A stretch of 64,000 bases of DNA from Caulobacteraceae bacterium (GTDB taxonomy: Bacteria; Pseudomonadota; Alphaproteobacteria; Caulobacterales; Caulobacteraceae): positions 1-64,000 of the forward strand of contig DAIDGR010000110.1 of the NCBI GenBank assembly GCA_027452265.1, in the 5' to 3' direction. The notes under the pieces were generated by a model. The model was not told the DNA's origin, did not search any database, and saw only the letters and a list, made by a program, of their open reading frames with translations. Positions 62,643 to 64,000 of the stretch are shown piece after piece. The number at the start of each line of letters is the position of its first letter. Within the stretch, counting starts at the first letter, position 1. The translations under genes were made by a program, and so were the position numbers.

Positions 62643-64000
62643 GAAGGCCTGATAGGCGTGGGTCACATCGCCGGCCCAAGGCCCGTGATAGAGATCCAGC
62701 AGGCGCTCGGCGGCGGTGATCCCGGACTCGGCGATGTCCTCGATCTCGCCCAGATAGCTGCTCTCGTCGACCATGCCGCCCGAGAGCCGGTCGCGACGCC
62801 TCAGTCCCTCATGCGCCAGGGCGACCACGTCGCGGGCGATATCGCGCACCAGGCGACCGTGCACCTTGGCCTTGAGCGCCAGACGCGGGGCGTCGCGACA
62901 AAGCTGGGCGCGCTCCTCCATCGTCCAGTCCTTGACCAAGTCCCAGGCCGCCGCGAGGGCCGCGTCGTCATAGAGCAGCCCGGCCCAAAGGGCTGGCAGC
63001 GCACAGAGGCGACTGGTGGGGCCCCCATCGGCGCCGCGCATCTCCAGATACTGCTTGAGGCGAACCTCGGGAAAGGCGGTGGAGGCGTGATCCGCCCAGT
63101 CCTTCAGGGTCGCGTGCTCACCCTCGACCTCGGGCAGGCGCCCGGCGACGAAATCGGCGAAGGACCGGCCGGCGACGTCGATGTAGCGCCCGTCCCGCTT
63201 GACGAAATACATCGGCACCGACAGCACATAGCGGGCATAGGCCTCGTAGCCAAAGCCGTCCTCGAAAACGAAAGGCAGCATGCCGGTGCGGTCCGCGTCG
63301 GTATCGGCCCAGACGGCCGCGCGTGAACTCAGAAGACCGCTGGGCTTGCCCTCGACAAAGGGCGAGTTGGCGAACAGGGCGGTGACCACGGGCTGCAGGG
63401 CCAGGCTGACACGGAACTTGGCCCGCATGTCGGCCTCGCTGGAAAAATCCAGGTTGGCCTGAACCGTGCAGGTGCGGAACATCATATCCAGGCCCTTGGT
63501 CCCCACCAGGGGCATGTAGCGCCGCATGATGCGATAGCGGCCCTTGGGCATGACCGGGATGTCCTCACGGCGCCAGTCCGGCGTGAAGCCGAGGCCCAGA
63601 AAGCCCAGGCCGAGCTCCGCGGCGACCGTCTTCACTTCCTCAAGATGGCGACCCGTCTCCTCACAAATGTCGTGCATGGTCTGCAGCGGCGCGCCGGACA
63701 GCTCGAATTGTCCGCCGGGCTCCAGGCTGATGTTCTCCATGCCGCGATTGAGGCCGATCAGCACCTCGCCGCCATCCGGACCGGGCCCGGGTTCGGTGAC
63801 CGGCGTCCAGCCAAACCGCATGAGCCCCTCCATCAGGGCGCGGATCCCGGCCGGGCCGTCATAGGGGACGGGGCGGTCATCCGTCGTGCGGAAGACAAAC
63901 TTCTCGTGCTCGGAGCCAACCCGGAAGCTCTCGCGGGGCTTGGCCCCAGCGGCAAACCAGCCGGCCATATCCTCAAAGGTCAAAGGACGGTCATCGCTAA
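62634..64000 (-). CDS. gshA: Plant-type glutamate-cysteine ligase (5' end outside window)
   Basis: The frame is open from the window edge; the residues before the first start-like codon read SDDRPLTFEDMAGWF, the expected interior sequence as I remember it, so the true start is beyond 64000. The visible part has about 455 residues, including VGSEHEKFVF, LIGLNRGMENISLEPGGQFE (substrate and Mg2+ binding) and a FRTCTVQANLDFSSEADM motif of the GCS2 plant-type group. It makes gamma-glutamylcysteine for glutathione, which supports gloB. Downstream on the same strand is the POT gene. Confidence 0.93.
   Translation of the reverse strand, partial: SDDRPLTFEDMAGWFAAGAKPRESFRVGSEHEKFVFRTTDDRPVPYDGPAGIRALMEGLMRFGWTPVTEPGPGPDGGEVLIGLNRGMENISLEPGGQFELSGAPLQTMHDICEETGRHLEEVKTVAAELGLGFLGLGFTPDWRREDIPVMPKGRYRIMRRYMPLVGTKGLDMMFRTCTVQANLDFSSEADMRAKFRVSLALQPVVTALFANSPFVEGKPSGLLSSRAAVWADTDADRTGMLPFVFEDGFGYEAYARYVLSVPMYFVKRDGRYIDVAGRSFADFVAGRLPEVEGEHATLKDWADHASTAFPEVRLKQYLEMRGADGGPTSRLCALPALWAGLLYDDAALAAAWDLVKDWTMEERAQLCRDAPRLALKAKVHGRLVRDIARDVVALAHEGLRRRDRLSGGMVDESSYLGEIEDIAESGITAAERLLDLYHGPWAGDVTHAYQAFAY

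Overview
This 64 kb window is GC-rich (about 70 percent by eye), densely coded chromosomal DNA from an alphaproteobacterium, most likely a member of the Caulobacteraceae (Caulobacter or Phenylobacterium relatives). The reasons are a CcrM-type GANTC methyltransferase that aligns end to end with the Caulobacter protein as I remember it, the neighbouring order ccrM / mutY / DUF721 / two DsbA-like / smc / split F0 ATP synthase operon, an alphaproteobacterial cta (cytochrome aa3) operon, and dispersed double-hairpin repeats carrying GANTC sites like the CIR repeats reported for Caulobacter. I see no prophage, insertion sequence, CRISPR, tRNA or rRNA gene.

Layout. 1-5490: three translationally coupled DUF2827-like genes on the minus strand, divergent from a TPR/glycosyltransferase-like gene and a small exported TPR protein; the least typical part of the window. 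5494-13470: mutS, GNAT, cysK, vsr, OsmC-like, a MerR regulator with a palindromic operator candidate, a small membrane protein, a DUF6491-like exported protein and hemF. 13484-20164: membrane acyltransferase interrupted in frame by a repeat, a Tat-exported dimethylformamidase-like protein, an NTF2-like protein, a candidate small RNA, an ABC exporter and ubiA. 20259-30631: DNA maintenance and energy block, with ccrM, mutY, DUF721/DciA-like, two thiol oxidoreductases, smc and the F0 genes atpI-B-E-F'-F. 30638-36433: small protein, pgi whose 3' end is repeat-derived, metX-metW, methyltransferase, gloB. 36505-43650: DUF4908-like protein, polyhydroxybutyrate genes phbB and phbA with phaR, an SDR, an FAD-linked oxidase and a Sua5-type tRNA t6A enzyme. 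43578-48557: YceI with cytochrome b561, acyl-CoA dehydrogenase, peroxiredoxin, YqgE, GNAT. 48595-57784: a minus-strand operon ctaC-ctaD-ctaB-small TM protein-ctaG-ctaE-DUF983-surf1-thrC-M16 peptidase, with many 4-base overlaps. 58173-64000: tldD, EamA exporter, POT peptide transporter and a partial plant-type gshA.

The most interesting signal is a 114-bp double-hairpin repeat present four times (13719, 31039, 58031, and an inverted decayed copy at 39406). Three copies hold two GANTC sites each, the target of the CcrM enzyme encoded here. One copy sits in frame inside an acyltransferase gene, where a stop codon found in two other copies is a lysine codon. Another supplies the last 19-20 codons and the stop of glucose-6-phosphate isomerase. 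These elements therefore act as coding sequence as well as intergenic repeats. A second candidate is a short structured transcript (promoter about 16926, terminator 16999-17032) next to a GANTC site. All function calls come from reading translations and recalled family motifs; no database search was run.
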